A DNA stretch of 64,000 nucleotides from an uncultured Bacteroidota bacterium (GTDB taxonomy: Bacteria > Bacteroidota > Bacteroidia > Flavobacteriales > Flavobacteriaceae). How positions within the stretch are numbered: position 1 is the first letter of the stretch; each line of letters begins with the position of its first letter. The stretch spans positions 1 through 64,000 of the forward strand of contig CACLGQ010000002.1 in assembly GCA_902606555.1 (NCBI GenBank), in the 5' to 3' direction. Made by a program: the position numbers and the translations under genes. The notes beneath the pieces are model-generated. The model did no database searches and had not been told where the DNA came from. It worked only from the letters and a program-made list of their open reading frames with translations. Of the stretch, positions 31,379-40,424 are shown piece by piece.

Positions 31379-31452
31379 TCAGTATTTCTTTAGCTTTTTT
31401 ATTTTTTTTACATATTTTGGCTTAATAATTGAGAATTTGAAAAAATAAAAAA

Positions 31453-32793
31453 ATGTTAGAAACAGTTATAATTATCGTTTTTGTGCTTGGCTATTTAGGT
31501 ATTGCTTTTGAGCATTCTATTAAAGTAGACAAGCTTATCCCAGCCTTAATTATGATGGCAGTTATTTGGGGAATCATATCATATTTTGACATGACAGTCT
31601 TTGAAATTGATACAAAAAATAAAGAGTTGATGCCCTACAAACTCAAGTCTGTTATGAATTACTTTTTGGGTCATACTGCTGAAATTTTAATTTTTTTGAT
31701 TGGAGCAATGACTATCGTTGAGACAATTGACTTTTTTAATGGTTTTAAAACAATAAAAAAGTTGATAAAAACTAAAAGTAAAGTTAAAATCCTTTGGATT
31801 ATCTGTTTTTTAGCCTTCATTTTATCAGCAATTATTGACAATTTAACTGCTACAATTGTACTAGTAACAATTCTTCAAAAACTTGTAAAAGACAGAACAC
31901 TCAAACTTTGGTACGCAGGTATGATTATCGTTGCGGCCAATGCAGGTGGTGCATGGTCACCAATTGGAGATATTACCACAACTATGCTTTGGATTGGAGA
32001 AAAAGTATCTATTATTGCATTAATCAAATTTCTAATTATTCCTTCTTTGGTTTGTATGATTATTCCAACGTATGTAGCGTCTCGTTATAAAGTTTTTCAA
32101 GGTGAAATCGATCCACCTAAAAGTACTGAGAAAGAAAATCCGTATGGATCTCTGATTCTTAAAATAGGTTTAGCTTCAATTGTATTTGTTCCAGCATTTA
32201 AGATTTTTACCGGATTGCCACCATATGTGGGTATGATGCTTTCACTTGCAGTAGTAGCTACTATTGCAGAATTTTTAAACAATTCTTTGATATCAATGAA
32301 GTTTGAATCAGGTAATAGTAATCATAGCCCAATTCACCATGCTCTAACAAAAATAGAAATGCCCAGTATATTATTTTTTCTTGGGATTTTAATGGCAGTG
32401 GGTGCACTAGAAGCCTTGGGAATTGTTTTTGGTGTAGGACAATGGATGGTATCCACGTTTGAAAATGTTGACTGGGTAATTTTTGGAGGATTAGACATTG
32501 TTGTTTTTGTTTTAGGGTTCCTTTCAGCAGCCATTGATAATGTTCCTCTGGTAGCTGCCTCAATGGGAATGTTTGGGGAAGCAATTGATGACCCGCTTTG
32601 GCATGGCATAGCCTATGCTGCAGGTACAGGTGGAAGTATGATTATAATTGGATCTGCTGCAGGTGTAGTTGCGATGGGCATGGAAAAAATTGATTTTATG
32701 TGGTACTTGAAGAAGATAGCTTTCTTGGCCTTCATAGGCTATATAGCAGGTTTCCTTACATTTATTTTTCTCAGAGATTACGTTCTTATTTGA
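31453..32793 (+). CDS. nhaD: Na+/H+ antiporter NhaD
   Basis: This 446-residue membrane protein has about 11-12 predicted helices, belonging to the NhaD/ion-transporter superfamily. Conserved segments include AIIDNLTATIVLVTIL, NAGGAWSPIGDITTTMLWIG and the late SAAIDNVPLVAASMGMF, whose acidic residues (two IDN motifs) are expected to take part in ion exchange. It exports Na+ (and probably Li+) for protons, useful in seawater. The stop codon overlaps the folC start (TGATG). Confidence 0.92.
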   Translation: MLETVIIIVFVLGYLGIAFEHSIKVDKLIPALIMMAVIWGIISYFDMTVFEIDTKNKELMPYKLKSVMNYFLGHTAEILIFLIGAMTIVETIDFFNGFKTIKKLIKTKSKVKILWIICFLAFILSAIIDNLTATIVLVTILQKLVKDRTLKLWYAGMIIVAANAGGAWSPIGDITTTMLWIGEKVSIIALIKFLIIPSLVCMIIPTYVASRYKVFQGEIDPPKSTEKENPYGSLILKIGLASIVFVPAFKIFTGLPPYVGMMLSLAVVATIAEFLNNSLISMKFESGNSNHSPIHHALTKIEMPSILFFLGILMAVGALEALGIVFGVGQWMVSTFENVDWVIFGGLDIVVFVLGFLSAAIDNVPLVAASMGMFGEAIDDPLWHGIAYAAGTGGSMIIIGSAAGVVAMGMEKIDFMWYLKKIAFLAFIGYIAGFLTFIFLRDYVLI

Positions 32794-33998
32794 TGAATTA
32801 TATTGAAGCGATTGATTGGCTTGAAAATATTCCAATATCGTTTGACATTGATTATAACAATTATGAATTTAAACTAGACAATATAATTAAGTTTCTAAAT
32901 CATTTAGGTAGTCCTCAGAATAATCAAAAATTTATACATGTTGCAGGTACAAATGGTAAGGGTTCCACCTGTCATATTATCTCTTCAATTTTACAGGAAC
33001 ATGGCCATAATGTAGGTCTTTTTTCTTCTCCCCATTTGTATGATTACAGAGAAAGAATAAAAATTAACTCAAATCCTATTGAAAAAAAATTTGTCCTCGA
33101 ATTCATTATAAATAACAGAATGTATATAAAAAAAAATAAAATATCATTTTTTGAAACATCTTTTGCAATGTCACTATGTTATTTTAGGCTAATGAAACCT
33201 GATTTTATAATTGTCGAGGTTGGATTAGGTGGGAAGTTGGATGCTACAAATGTAATTAATCCAATATTATCCATAATAACCAATATAGGTTTTGATCATA
33301 AAAAATTTTTAGGAAATAGTTTAAGTCAAATTGCAAAAGAAAAAGCAGGAATTATAAAAAATGGAATTGATGTAATTATTGGAGAGTCAAATAAAAAAAT
33401 TAATAAGGTCTTTGAAAGAGAAGCTGCAAAATGTAATTCTATCGTACACTATGCTGACCAATCAAAGAGCAGCTTTATGACAGATTTGAATGGAGATTAT
33501 CAAAACAAAAATATTAACACTGCAATAGCAGCACTTAATAAAATTAATGATCTGAGTTTGGATGAATCAATTATTTTAAAAGGAATTGCAAACATAAATA
33601 AGAATACAAATTTGATTGGAAGATGGCAAATTATTGGTGATAAACCAAAGGTAATTTTTGACGTAGCACATAATTTAAACTCTTTAGAATTAGTCTTCAG
33701 GCAATTAAATTCAATTAGAGGAAAAATAAGGATAGTTTTTGGTACACTGGACAAAATAGATCAACTAGAGTGTATAAAAATTTTCCCAAAAAATTATAAA
33801 TATTATCTGTGTACACCAAGTAATAAAAGAGCAATGTCGTTAGAAAAACTTTGTGCAAAAGCCAAGAAATTGAATATTAATTTCTCGACATACAATTCAG
33901 TTAAAGCTGCATACGAATGTGCAATACTTGATTCTGATGAAAATGATGTGATTTTAGTGACTGGATCAACTTATCTGTTTTCAGAAATTAAAAATTAA
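32793..33998 (+). CDS. folC: Folylpolyglutamate / dihydrofolate synthase
   Basis: This 401-residue Mur-ligase-type enzyme adds glutamate to folates and probably to dihydropteroate. The P-loop GTNGKGSTC lies at about 52-60, the folate-binding SSPHLYDYRERIKIN follows, and EVGLGGKLDATNVI carries Mg2+ ligands. DVAHNLNSLELV marks the C-terminal domain. The start ATG at 32793 overlaps the nhaD stop; longer in-frame versions would run through nhaD. The last 4 nt overlap convergent hom. Confidence 0.95.
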   Translation: MNYIEAIDWLENIPISFDIDYNNYEFKLDNIIKFLNHLGSPQNNQKFIHVAGTNGKGSTCHIISSILQEHGHNVGLFSSPHLYDYRERIKINSNPIEKKFVLEFIINNRMYIKKNKISFFETSFAMSLCYFRLMKPDFIIVEVGLGGKLDATNVINPILSIITNIGFDHKKFLGNSLSQIAKEKAGIIKNGIDVIIGESNKKINKVFEREAAKCNSIVHYADQSKSSFMTDLNGDYQNKNINTAIAALNKINDLSLDESIILKGIANINKNTNLIGRWQIIGDKPKVIFDVAHNLNSLELVFRQLNSIRGKIRIVFGTLDKIDQLECIKIFPKNYKYYLCTPSNKRAMSLEKLCAKAKKLNINFSTYNSVKAAYECAILDSDENDVILVTGSTYLFSEIKN

Positions 33999-35038
33999 AT
34001 TTTTAAAATATCATTTAAAACCCCATTTGCTGTTGTATTTCCACCAGCCCCAGGCCCTTTAATTAAAATTGGTTTTTTTGAATTTTTTGGGCTAATCATA
34101 ATGAGATTATCTTCATCATTAACATTGTAAAAAAAATTATCTTGCTTAATTTCTTGTAATGAAATCAATCCAGTTCCATCTTGTTTCAATTCTGCAATAT
34201 GTTTCAGTTTACAGTTTTTCGATTTTGCTAGATTTAGTTTTTTGTTAAAATAATTTTTATTTTTCTTAATACATTCATAAAAAGACTCATATGAATTATT
34301 AGAAATACACTCATCCTTAGGGAGAAATGATTTAATTTTCATATCTCCAATTTCGGTTTTATAACCGCATTCTCTTGATATAATTAATAATTTTCTCGCA
34401 ACATCTATCCCCGAAAGGTCAACTTTTGGGTTAGGTTCAGTAAGTCCAAGTTGTCGAGCTTTATTAACGATTTTATGAAATGAGTTTTCAATTAAAAAAT
34501 TATTAAAAATATAATTTAACGAGCCAGATAAAATACCTTTAACTGAATCAATCTTTGCATCAGCTGAAAATAAATTTTTTAATGTTTCTAAAACTGGCAA
34601 TGATGATCCAACATTTGTTTCATATAAAAATGAAACATTATTTTGCATTGATAATTTTACAAGTTTTTCATAAACATTAAGTTTTGATGAGCATGCAATT
34701 TTATTACATGTTACTACCGAAATACCATTTGAAAGATAATTTTCATATTCATTTGCAATAGTAGTGGAAGCAGTATTATCAACAAAAACACTATTTTTTA
34801 AATTAAGTTTTGTTGTTTTTTCAAAAAAACTTTCCCGGTCATTTTTTTCACCATTCAACAATAATTTTTTCCAATCTGATAAATGAATACCATTCTTATT
34901 AAAAAACATATATTTTGAGTTAGAAATTGCAATAACATTAACTTTTGATGAAGATTTAAAGCTATTATTCTCAATAATTGAAAGTAATTCGCTTCCAACA
35001 TTTCCCAACCCTGTTATAAATAAATTTATTTCTTTCAA
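33995..35038 (-). CDS. hom: Homoserine dehydrogenase (monofunctional)
   Basis: This enzyme reduces aspartate semialdehyde to homoserine. The 347-residue protein has the nucleotide-binding ITGLGNVGSELL at the N-terminus, NKIACSSKLNVYEKL, LYETNVGSSLPVLETLKNL and GILSGSLNYIFNNF, and ends with the conserved IKGPGAGGNTTANGVLNDIL. There is no aspartokinase domain and no ACT domain, so it is probably not directly feedback-inhibited by threonine through an ACT domain. It is last in metY-metX-hom, overlapping metX by 4 nt (ATGA). Confidence 0.93.
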   Translation of the reverse strand: MKEINLFITGLGNVGSELLSIIENNSFKSSSKVNVIAISNSKYMFFNKNGIHLSDWKKLLLNGEKNDRESFFEKTTKLNLKNSVFVDNTASTTIANEYENYLSNGISVVTCNKIACSSKLNVYEKLVKLSMQNNVSFLYETNVGSSLPVLETLKNLFSADAKIDSVKGILSGSLNYIFNNFLIENSFHKIVNKARQLGLTEPNPKVDLSGIDVARKLLIISRECGYKTEIGDMKIKSFLPKDECISNNSYESFYECIKKNKNYFNKKLNLAKSKNCKLKHIAELKQDGTGLISLQEIKQDNFFYNVNDEDNLIMISPKNSKKPILIKGPGAGGNTTANGVLNDILKI

Positions 35039-36000
35039 ATTTTATAAATGTGATTTAGTTTTTTTTTAATTTTTTTAAATTCTATTAGGAAAGCATCGTG
35101 ACCGTGATCTGATTTTATTTGATAATAAAAAATATTTTTTTTGATCTTAGACAAAGACTTATAACTTTTTTTAATTTCAAAATCTGGAAATAGTAAGTCA
35201 GAGTTTACTCCTACTAGGTGAACTGAGCTATTATTTTTTTTCATTAAATCAATAAAATCACTGTTATTTCTAATTTTTAAACCAATAGATGATAAAAGAT
35301 TATTCATATGAACATATGCTTTAATCGAAAACTTATTTTTTATTTTGTTACCGTGATGATTTAGCCAGTTAATAACTCTCCTCTTTCCCAAATCATCAGA
35401 ACTCCGCTCAAATCTTTTATTTAGAGATTTTGGGTTTCTGTAAGACAGCATCGCATTTAATCTTGCATCAAAAACAGGATTATTTGAATTTTTAAGAATT
35501 AAATCCTGAAAATATGTGTTTGACAATAACCAGTCAGAAGCCTTATAATCAGCTGCGATAGGAATTAAATTTTCGAAATAATCGTTTTCAAGAAGACCCA
35601 TTTCCCAAACCAATCCACCGCCAATTGACCCTCCTATAACTGAATGTACCTTTTTTATTTTAAGCTTTTTAAGTAATGAAATGAATAGTTTAGCTATATC
35701 ATTTAAAATCCATTTAATATTGTAATCAAAATCTTTAAGTTCAACTATATTTCCTGGGACGTTAATACATATCACACAAAATTTATTTAAATCTATCATT
35801 TTATTGTGACCTACTAATTCATTCCACCAACCAGAATTCCCAGATACATTTGAATCCCCCGTGAGTGAATGATTAATTACAACAACAGGACCCTCACCTA
35901 CATTTAATCCATAAGTTTGATAACTCAAATTGACAACTATTTTTTGACCACTCGATAATTCAAAATCTTTAAAATTGCAATAATTTAATTTACCTTTCAC
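35035..36000 (-). CDS. metX: Homoserine O-acetyltransferase-like protein
   Basis: This 321-residue alpha/beta hydrolase-fold acyltransferase is expected to make O-acetylhomoserine. Motifs seen are VVVINHSLTGDSNVSGNSGWW (oxyanion and substrate region), the nucleophile elbow VIGGSIGGGLVWE, and the late SDHGHDAFL with the catalytic His. It is shorter than many MetX proteins (about 350-380). Placement between metY and hom, co-directional with a 3-nt gap and a 4-nt overlap, supports the role. Acyl-donor choice (acetyl or succinyl) cannot be read safely from the sequence. Confidence 0.9.
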   Translation of the reverse strand: MKGKLNYCNFKDFELSSGQKIVVNLSYQTYGLNVGEGPVVVINHSLTGDSNVSGNSGWWNELVGHNKMIDLNKFCVICINVPGNIVELKDFDYNIKWILNDIAKLFISLLKKLKIKKVHSVIGGSIGGGLVWEMGLLENDYFENLIPIAADYKASDWLLSNTYFQDLILKNSNNPVFDARLNAMLSYRNPKSLNKRFERSSDDLGKRRVINWLNHHGNKIKNKFSIKAYVHMNNLLSSIGLKIRNNSDFIDLMKKNNSSVHLVGVNSDLLFPDFEIKKSYKSLSKIKKNIFYYQIKSDHGHDAFLIEFKKIKKKLNHIYKI

Positions 36001-36003
36001 AAA

Positions 36004-37278
36004 TTAAATTTTTTCAAAAGCAAAAATTAAGTCATTTTTTAAATCATTAATATCCTCCAGACCAACTGAAAGACGAATTAAATCTTGTGAAACACCGGTA
36101 GATAATTGTTCATCCTCAGATAATTGAGAATGAGTTGTACTTGCTGGATGAATGATTAGTGATTTTGAATCACCAATATTTGCCAATAAAGAAAAAACTT
36201 TTGTATTGTCTGCAATCTTTTTAGCACTGTCATATCCTCCTCTAACACCAAATGTTACTAAACCACTCTGTCCTCTAGGGAGATATTTTTTTGCTAAAGA
36301 ATTAAATTTACTTGATTCAAGACCCGGATAGTTTACCCACGTGACCTCAGCCCTTGAATTCAACCATTTTGCAAGGTCTAATGCATTTTCACTATGTTTT
36401 TTCATTCTAATTTCAAGTGTTTCTAGACCTTGAATTATTTGAAATGAATTAAATGGGCTAATGGCAGCTCCGAGATCACGTAACCCCTCGACTCTAACTT
36501 TTGCAATATAAGCTGCGGGTCCCAAGGCCTCATAATATTTTAAACCATGATATCCGGGTGATGGCTCGGTAAATTCTGGAAATTTTCCATTTGACCAATT
36601 AAAATTTCCACCGTCAATTATTGCACCACCAAGTGCAGTACCATTCCCATTAATAAACTTAGTAAGTGAGTAGATTACTATATTTGCTCCATAACTTATT
36701 GGATTTAACAAAGCTGGAGTTGCAACAGTATTATCAACCATGAGCGGTACACTTGATTTCTCAGCCTCTAAAGAAATACTTTCTAAATCTAGCACGTCAA
36801 GTTTAGGGTTTCCTATCGACTCAACAAAAAATAACTTTGTATTTTTTTTGCATGCTTTACTAAAGTTTTTTGGTTTGTTTGGATCAACAAAAGTAGTTTT
36901 AATGTTCATTCTAGGGAGCATAACATTGAACATATTGTAGGTTCCACCATATAAACTATTTGAGGCAACAATATGATCACCACTTTTTAACAAGGTTAGG
37001 ATTGCCGTTGAAATTGCAGCAGTTCCCCCAGCAGTTGCAACAGCTCCAATTCCATTATCCATTGCTGCTAATCTTTTCTCAAGAACATCATTTGTAGGAT
37101 TATTTAATCTTGTATAAATATAACCAGGTTCCGTTAATGAAAATAAATTAGCGGCGTGATCTGAATCATTAAAAACGTAGGATGTTGATTGATAAAGAGG
37201 AACAGCTCTTGTCCCTTGGGTTAAATTTGTATCATGACCTGCATGAAGTGCTTTAGTAGATAACTTAGATTTTTCCAT
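36004..37278 (-). CDS. metY: O-acetylhomoserine sulfhydrylase
   Basis: This PLP enzyme converts O-acetylhomoserine and sulfide to homocysteine. It is 424 residues long, the size of MetY rather than the roughly 380-residue MetB/MetC. The N-terminal STKALHAGHDTNLTQGTRAVPLYQSTSYVF, the substrate loop YIYTRLNNPTNDVLEKRLA, the PLP Lys in SLTKFINGNGTALGG and the C-terminal IGDSKSLIIHPASTTHSQL are all typical. It leads the metY-metX-hom operon behind a SAM-II-like leader, so it is probably repressed when S-adenosylmethionine is abundant. Confidence 0.95.
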   Translation of the reverse strand: MEKSKLSTKALHAGHDTNLTQGTRAVPLYQSTSYVFNDSDHAANLFSLTEPGYIYTRLNNPTNDVLEKRLAAMDNGIGAVATAGGTAAISTAILTLLKSGDHIVASNSLYGGTYNMFNVMLPRMNIKTTFVDPNKPKNFSKACKKNTKLFFVESIGNPKLDVLDLESISLEAEKSSVPLMVDNTVATPALLNPISYGANIVIYSLTKFINGNGTALGGAIIDGGNFNWSNGKFPEFTEPSPGYHGLKYYEALGPAAYIAKVRVEGLRDLGAAISPFNSFQIIQGLETLEIRMKKHSENALDLAKWLNSRAEVTWVNYPGLESSKFNSLAKKYLPRGQSGLVTFGVRGGYDSAKKIADNTKVFSLLANIGDSKSLIIHPASTTHSQLSEDEQLSTGVSQDLIRLSVGLEDINDLKNDLIFAFEKI

Positions 37279-37324
37279 ATAAAAATTTTAATGCCTAGAA
37301 AAATATTTGACAAAATTTAGTGGA

Positions 37325-37338
37325 AAAGCATCTGCTTT
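37325..37338 (-). promoter_or_regulatory. Small hairpin overlapping the SAM-II pseudoknot strand
   Basis: AAAGC (37338-37334) and GCTTT (37329-37325) form a 5-bp stem with loop AGAT, ending in a short T run. It uses the same bases as the 3' pseudoknot strand, so the two folds exclude each other. It might be the expression platform, but it is weak for a terminator. Confidence 0.4.
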
Positions 37339-37383
37339 AGCACTTTTTTAATGAGGTTGCAATCAGTCAAATCATTCCTCAAA
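37332..37383 (-). promoter_or_regulatory. SAM-II-type riboswitch upstream of metY
   Basis: On the minus strand, TGAGG (37381-37377) pairs with CCTCA (37356-37352) as P1. The loop carries the SAM-II conserved blocks GATTT and ATTGCAA. After P1 comes an A-rich stretch and GTGCTAAA, matching the conserved GCUAAA region. CTG in the loop can pair with CAG (37334-37332) to make the pseudoknot, where the structurally solved metX SAM-II RNA has CC-GG, so the pair covaries. The location directly before a methionine gene fits. I compared it from memory of the family; no covariance search was run. Confidence 0.8.
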
Positions 37384-37425
37384 GGTTTTGCAAAATATAA
37401 AAGTATTTTGATTTTTAATAGTTTT

Positions 37426-38709
37426 TTAAAAATTTTCTTTCATTTTATTGATTATGTCATTCAAGCACAAATTATCAATACCTCCAATTAAAGTATGTTT
37501 GTTTCTTTTCGATCTTAAATAATTTCCATCCTTAATTGATTTTGAAACTTGATCGTATGCTTCTCTAAAGGACATATCATTTTCTGTTATTAAATTATTT
37601 AATTTCTCTACCGAAAAAATAAAGTCATAATTTTTATTGCTTAATATTTCATCTTTAGTTTTAATTTTTTTTAATGCAAATGAAGTTATTTCAATACAAT
37701 CTTTAATTGATTCTATGCCCTCAATTATTGTACCTTTAACTAATTGCATGTCTCTTTGATAGCCACTGCTTAAGTTTGTCGAAATAATATTTAGTTGGTT
37801 TGTTAATCCTTTAATATTATTACACTTTCCTCTCACAAGTTCGAATATATCAGGGTTTTTTTTGTGTGGCATTATGCTGGAACCTGTTGAAATTTCCTCA
37901 TTTAATGAAATAAAATTCAATTCCTTTGTCATATAAAAACAAACATCTGAGCATAATCTTGCTAATGTTTCAGCAACTGATCCTATTGCTATTGCAACAG
38001 ATTTTTCTAATCTTCCCCTACTCATCTGTGCTGAAGCAACATTAAATTTAAGTGTTTCAAATCCAAGTTCTTTAGTTGTATATTCTCTGTCAATATTTAA
38101 GGAGGTTCCGTATCCTGCTGCACTTCCTAGAGGATTTTGATTGTTAATTTTATAAGCTGTATTTAAATAAATAATATCATCAATTAGTATCTCAGCATAT
38201 GATGAAAACCATATACCAAAGGATGATGGCATTGCAATTTGTAAATGAGTATAACCAGGAATTAGTTTAGTTTTATTTTTTTCTGCAAGACTAATTAAAA
38301 TATCAAATAATTTTTTTATAAGTTTTTTTATTATTAAAATTTCATTTTTTAGGTAAAGCTGTGTTGCGACCAATACTTGATCATTTCTTGACCTACCAGT
38401 ATGTATTTTTTTCCCAATATCTCCTAATTTTTCTATTAATAAAAACTCAAGCTTTGAGTGAATATCTTCAAAATTATCTTCAATTATAAAGTTTCCCGAT
38501 TCAATATCATTTTTTATTGATTTTAATTCATCTACTAATTTATTTTTTTCCGATTTACTGATTATTTCTGTATGACAAAGCATTTTAGCATGTGCTATTG
38601 AAGCAATTACATCATATTTAGCAAGAAAAAGATCATAATATCTATCATCACCAACAGTGAATTTTTCAATTTTTTTGTTAAGACTATCATTTTTACTCCA
38701 AAGTTTCAT
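37426..38709 (-). CDS. argH: Argininosuccinate lyase
   Basis: ArgH splits argininosuccinate to arginine and fumarate, the last step of the pathway. The 427-residue protein shows HSKLEFLLIEKLGDIGKKIHTGRSRNDQVLVATQLYL, PGYTHLQIAMPSSFGIW and the superfamily signature GSSIMPHKKNPDIFELVRG with the catalytic Ser loop. It is somewhat shorter than the roughly 460-residue E. coli protein at the C-terminal end. It is last in the arg operon, 10 nt after argB, and followed by the SAM-II leader of the met operon on the same strand. Confidence 0.95.
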   Translation of the reverse strand: MKLWSKNDSLNKKIEKFTVGDDRYYDLFLAKYDVIASIAHAKMLCHTEIISKSEKNKLVDELKSIKNDIESGNFIIEDNFEDIHSKLEFLLIEKLGDIGKKIHTGRSRNDQVLVATQLYLKNEILIIKKLIKKLFDILISLAEKNKTKLIPGYTHLQIAMPSSFGIWFSSYAEILIDDIIYLNTAYKINNQNPLGSAAGYGTSLNIDREYTTKELGFETLKFNVASAQMSRGRLEKSVAIAIGSVAETLARLCSDVCFYMTKELNFISLNEEISTGSSIMPHKKNPDIFELVRGKCNNIKGLTNQLNIISTNLSSGYQRDMQLVKGTIIEGIESIKDCIEITSFALKKIKTKDEILSNKNYDFIFSVEKLNNLITENDMSFREAYDQVSKSIKDGNYLRSKRNKHTLIGGIDNLCLNDIINKMKENF

Positions 38710-38719
38710 GATTAAAATT

Positions 38720-39484
38720 TTACAAGGTTAATTTTGTACAGTTTTTTTTATTATTAATTATTTTATGATTGCCAATGTAAACTTCATTAACTCCATTTTT
38801 AAGAGCACTAAAACAATTTTCAATTTTTGGAATCATTCCATCAACAATAATATTTTTTTTTATTAGTTTCTTATAATCTTTTTCTGATATTGTATCCTGT
38901 TTTTGATTGTTTATCAAAACTCCAGATTTATCAAAGCAATAATTAAGCATTACATTAAACTTCTTTGACAACTCAATTGAAATTTTTGATGCTATGGTAT
39001 CTGCATTTGTATTTAGAAGTTGACCATTTTGGTTGTGGGTTAATGAACAAATCACAGGGCAAATATTTAGATCTAGTATTTGCTTTAAAAATTTTTTATT
39101 TATTTTTTCAATGTCTCCAGCAAATCCGTAATCAATTTTTTTGACTTCTCTTTTTTTTGCTAAGATTGTATTACAATCTGGGCCAGATAACCCTAACGAA
39201 TTACAATTATATTTTTGAAGTTTTGTTATGATTTTCTTGTTAATCAAACCTGCGTATACCATAGCCACCACATCAAGCGTTTTATTATCAGTTATTCTTC
39301 GGCCATTTACTAATTTTGGCTCAACATTAATTTTTTTTAGAAAATTAGATACAATTTTACCACCACCGTGTATCAAAATTTTTTTATCCTTTATTTTAAC
39401 AAAAGACATTAAAAATCTGTCCATTAATGATTCATTTTCAATTATATTTCCTCCAATTTTTACTACAACTAACTTATCCTTCAT
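38720..39484 (-). CDS. argB: Acetylglutamate kinase
   Basis: This enzyme phosphorylates N-acyl-glutamate in the second step of arginine synthesis. The 254-residue amino-acid kinase has VVKIGGNIIEN at the N-terminus, LIHGGGKIVSNFL, NGRRITDNKTLDVVAMVYAG (substrate loop) and a late KGDE-like region GVLINNQKQDTISEKDY. It lacks the N-terminal helix that gives arginine inhibition in other ArgB proteins, so feedback inhibition at this step is unlikely. The ATG at 39484 is chosen over an in-frame TTG two codons earlier; it overlaps argF' by 11 nt. Confidence 0.94.
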   Translation of the reverse strand: MKDKLVVVKIGGNIIENESLMDRFLMSFVKIKDKKILIHGGGKIVSNFLKKINVEPKLVNGRRITDNKTLDVVAMVYAGLINKKIITKLQKYNCNSLGLSGPDCNTILAKKREVKKIDYGFAGDIEKINKKFLKQILDLNICPVICSLTHNQNGQLLNTNADTIASKISIELSKKFNVMLNYCFDKSGVLINNQKQDTISEKDYKKLIKKNIIVDGMIPKIENCFSALKNGVNEVYIGNHKIINNKKNCTKLTL

Positions 39485-40424
39485 TTTCAATTAATTTTTT
39501 AATAATTACCATTGCAGAGTAAACCCTGTTTTCTGCTTGATCAAGTACCAATGAATTTTTAGAGTCTAATACCTTATCAGTGACTACAACATTCCTTCTA
39601 ACTGGCAAACAATGCATAAACTTGGCATTATTGGTTTTAGACATTTTATTTTGATCAATAGTCCATGATTTATTTGTATTGCTAACCAAACCATAATTTT
39701 CATAATTAGACCAATTTTTTGCATAAATGAAATCAGCATTTTTAAAAGCTTCTTCTTGATCATGAATGATTTTTACGCCCTCCGTAATATTTTTATTTAA
39801 GTCATAGCCGACTGGATTTGTTATTATAAAATCAAAATTATTTTTTTTGGCCATTTTAATAAATGAATTTGGTACTGCATGGGGAAGAGGTCTTGGATGA
39901 GGAGCCCAACTTAGTACAACTTTTGGTTTAGGCTTTGATTTATTCTCATGAATTGTAATAGCATCTGCTAATGCTTGTAAGGGGTGATAGATAGAACTTT
40001 CTAAATTAATTATTGGAACAGAGCAATATTTTTCAAATGATGAAATTACAATTTCTTTCTCATCTTCATTTTTATTGTTAAGCTCAGCAAACTTTCTGAT
40101 TGCTAAAATATCACAGTATTTAGAAATAACTCCAGCAGCCTCCTTAACATGTTCAGCTTTCCCCATTGACATCACTACATTATCTTCAAACTCAATTTTC
40201 CATCCTTCACTATTGAAATTCATTATGAAGCTTTTTAAACCAAGCATCATCGCTGCCTTCTGAGTACTTAATCTAGTCCTGAGGCTTGAATTAAAAAAAA
40301 TTAGACCAATTGATTTGTTAATTCCAATATTATTAAACTTTAAAGGTTCTTTTTTAATCCTAATTGCTTCTTTAATAATTTTTGAATAATCTTTTATATC
40401 ATCACTATTAATAAAATTTTTCAT
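39474..40424 (-). CDS. argF': N-acylornithine carbamoyltransferase (SOTCase/AOTCase type)
   Basis: This 316-residue enzyme transfers carbamoyl phosphate to an N-acylated ornithine. The carbamoyl-phosphate motif is SSLRTR (46-51), and the Pro-rich loop SWAPHPRPLPHAVPNSF is characteristic of acylornithine enzymes, not ordinary OTCase. MHCLPVRRNVVV is the late active-site loop. In the Bacteroides succinylornithine enzyme residue 90 is Pro and in the Xanthomonas acetylornithine enzyme the match is Glu; here it is Ala90 (GKAEHV). A small non-acidic residue fits succinylornithine better, but this is inference. It overlaps argD by 4 nt. Confidence 0.92.
   Translation of the reverse strand: MKNFINSDDIKDYSKIIKEAIRIKKEPLKFNNIGINKSIGLIFFNSSLRTRLSTQKAAMMLGLKSFIMNFNSEGWKIEFEDNVVMSMGKAEHVKEAAGVISKYCDILAIRKFAELNNKNEDEKEIVISSFEKYCSVPIINLESSIYHPLQALADAITIHENKSKPKPKVVLSWAPHPRPLPHAVPNSFIKMAKKNNFDFIITNPVGYDLNKNITEGVKIIHDQEEAFKNADFIYAKNWSNYENYGLVSNTNKSWTIDQNKMSKTNNAKFMHCLPVRRNVVVTDKVLDSKNSLVLDQAENRVYSAMVIIKKLIENEG

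Noticed and set aside
32097-32609. Three overlapping minus-strand ORFs inside nhaD
   Set aside because: They are shadows of the nhaD coding frame with no recognisable protein features.
32700-32792. N-terminal extension of folC by 31 codons
   Set aside because: The extra part is read out of frame from the nhaD 3' end; the ATG at 32793 overlapping the nhaD stop gives the family N-terminus.
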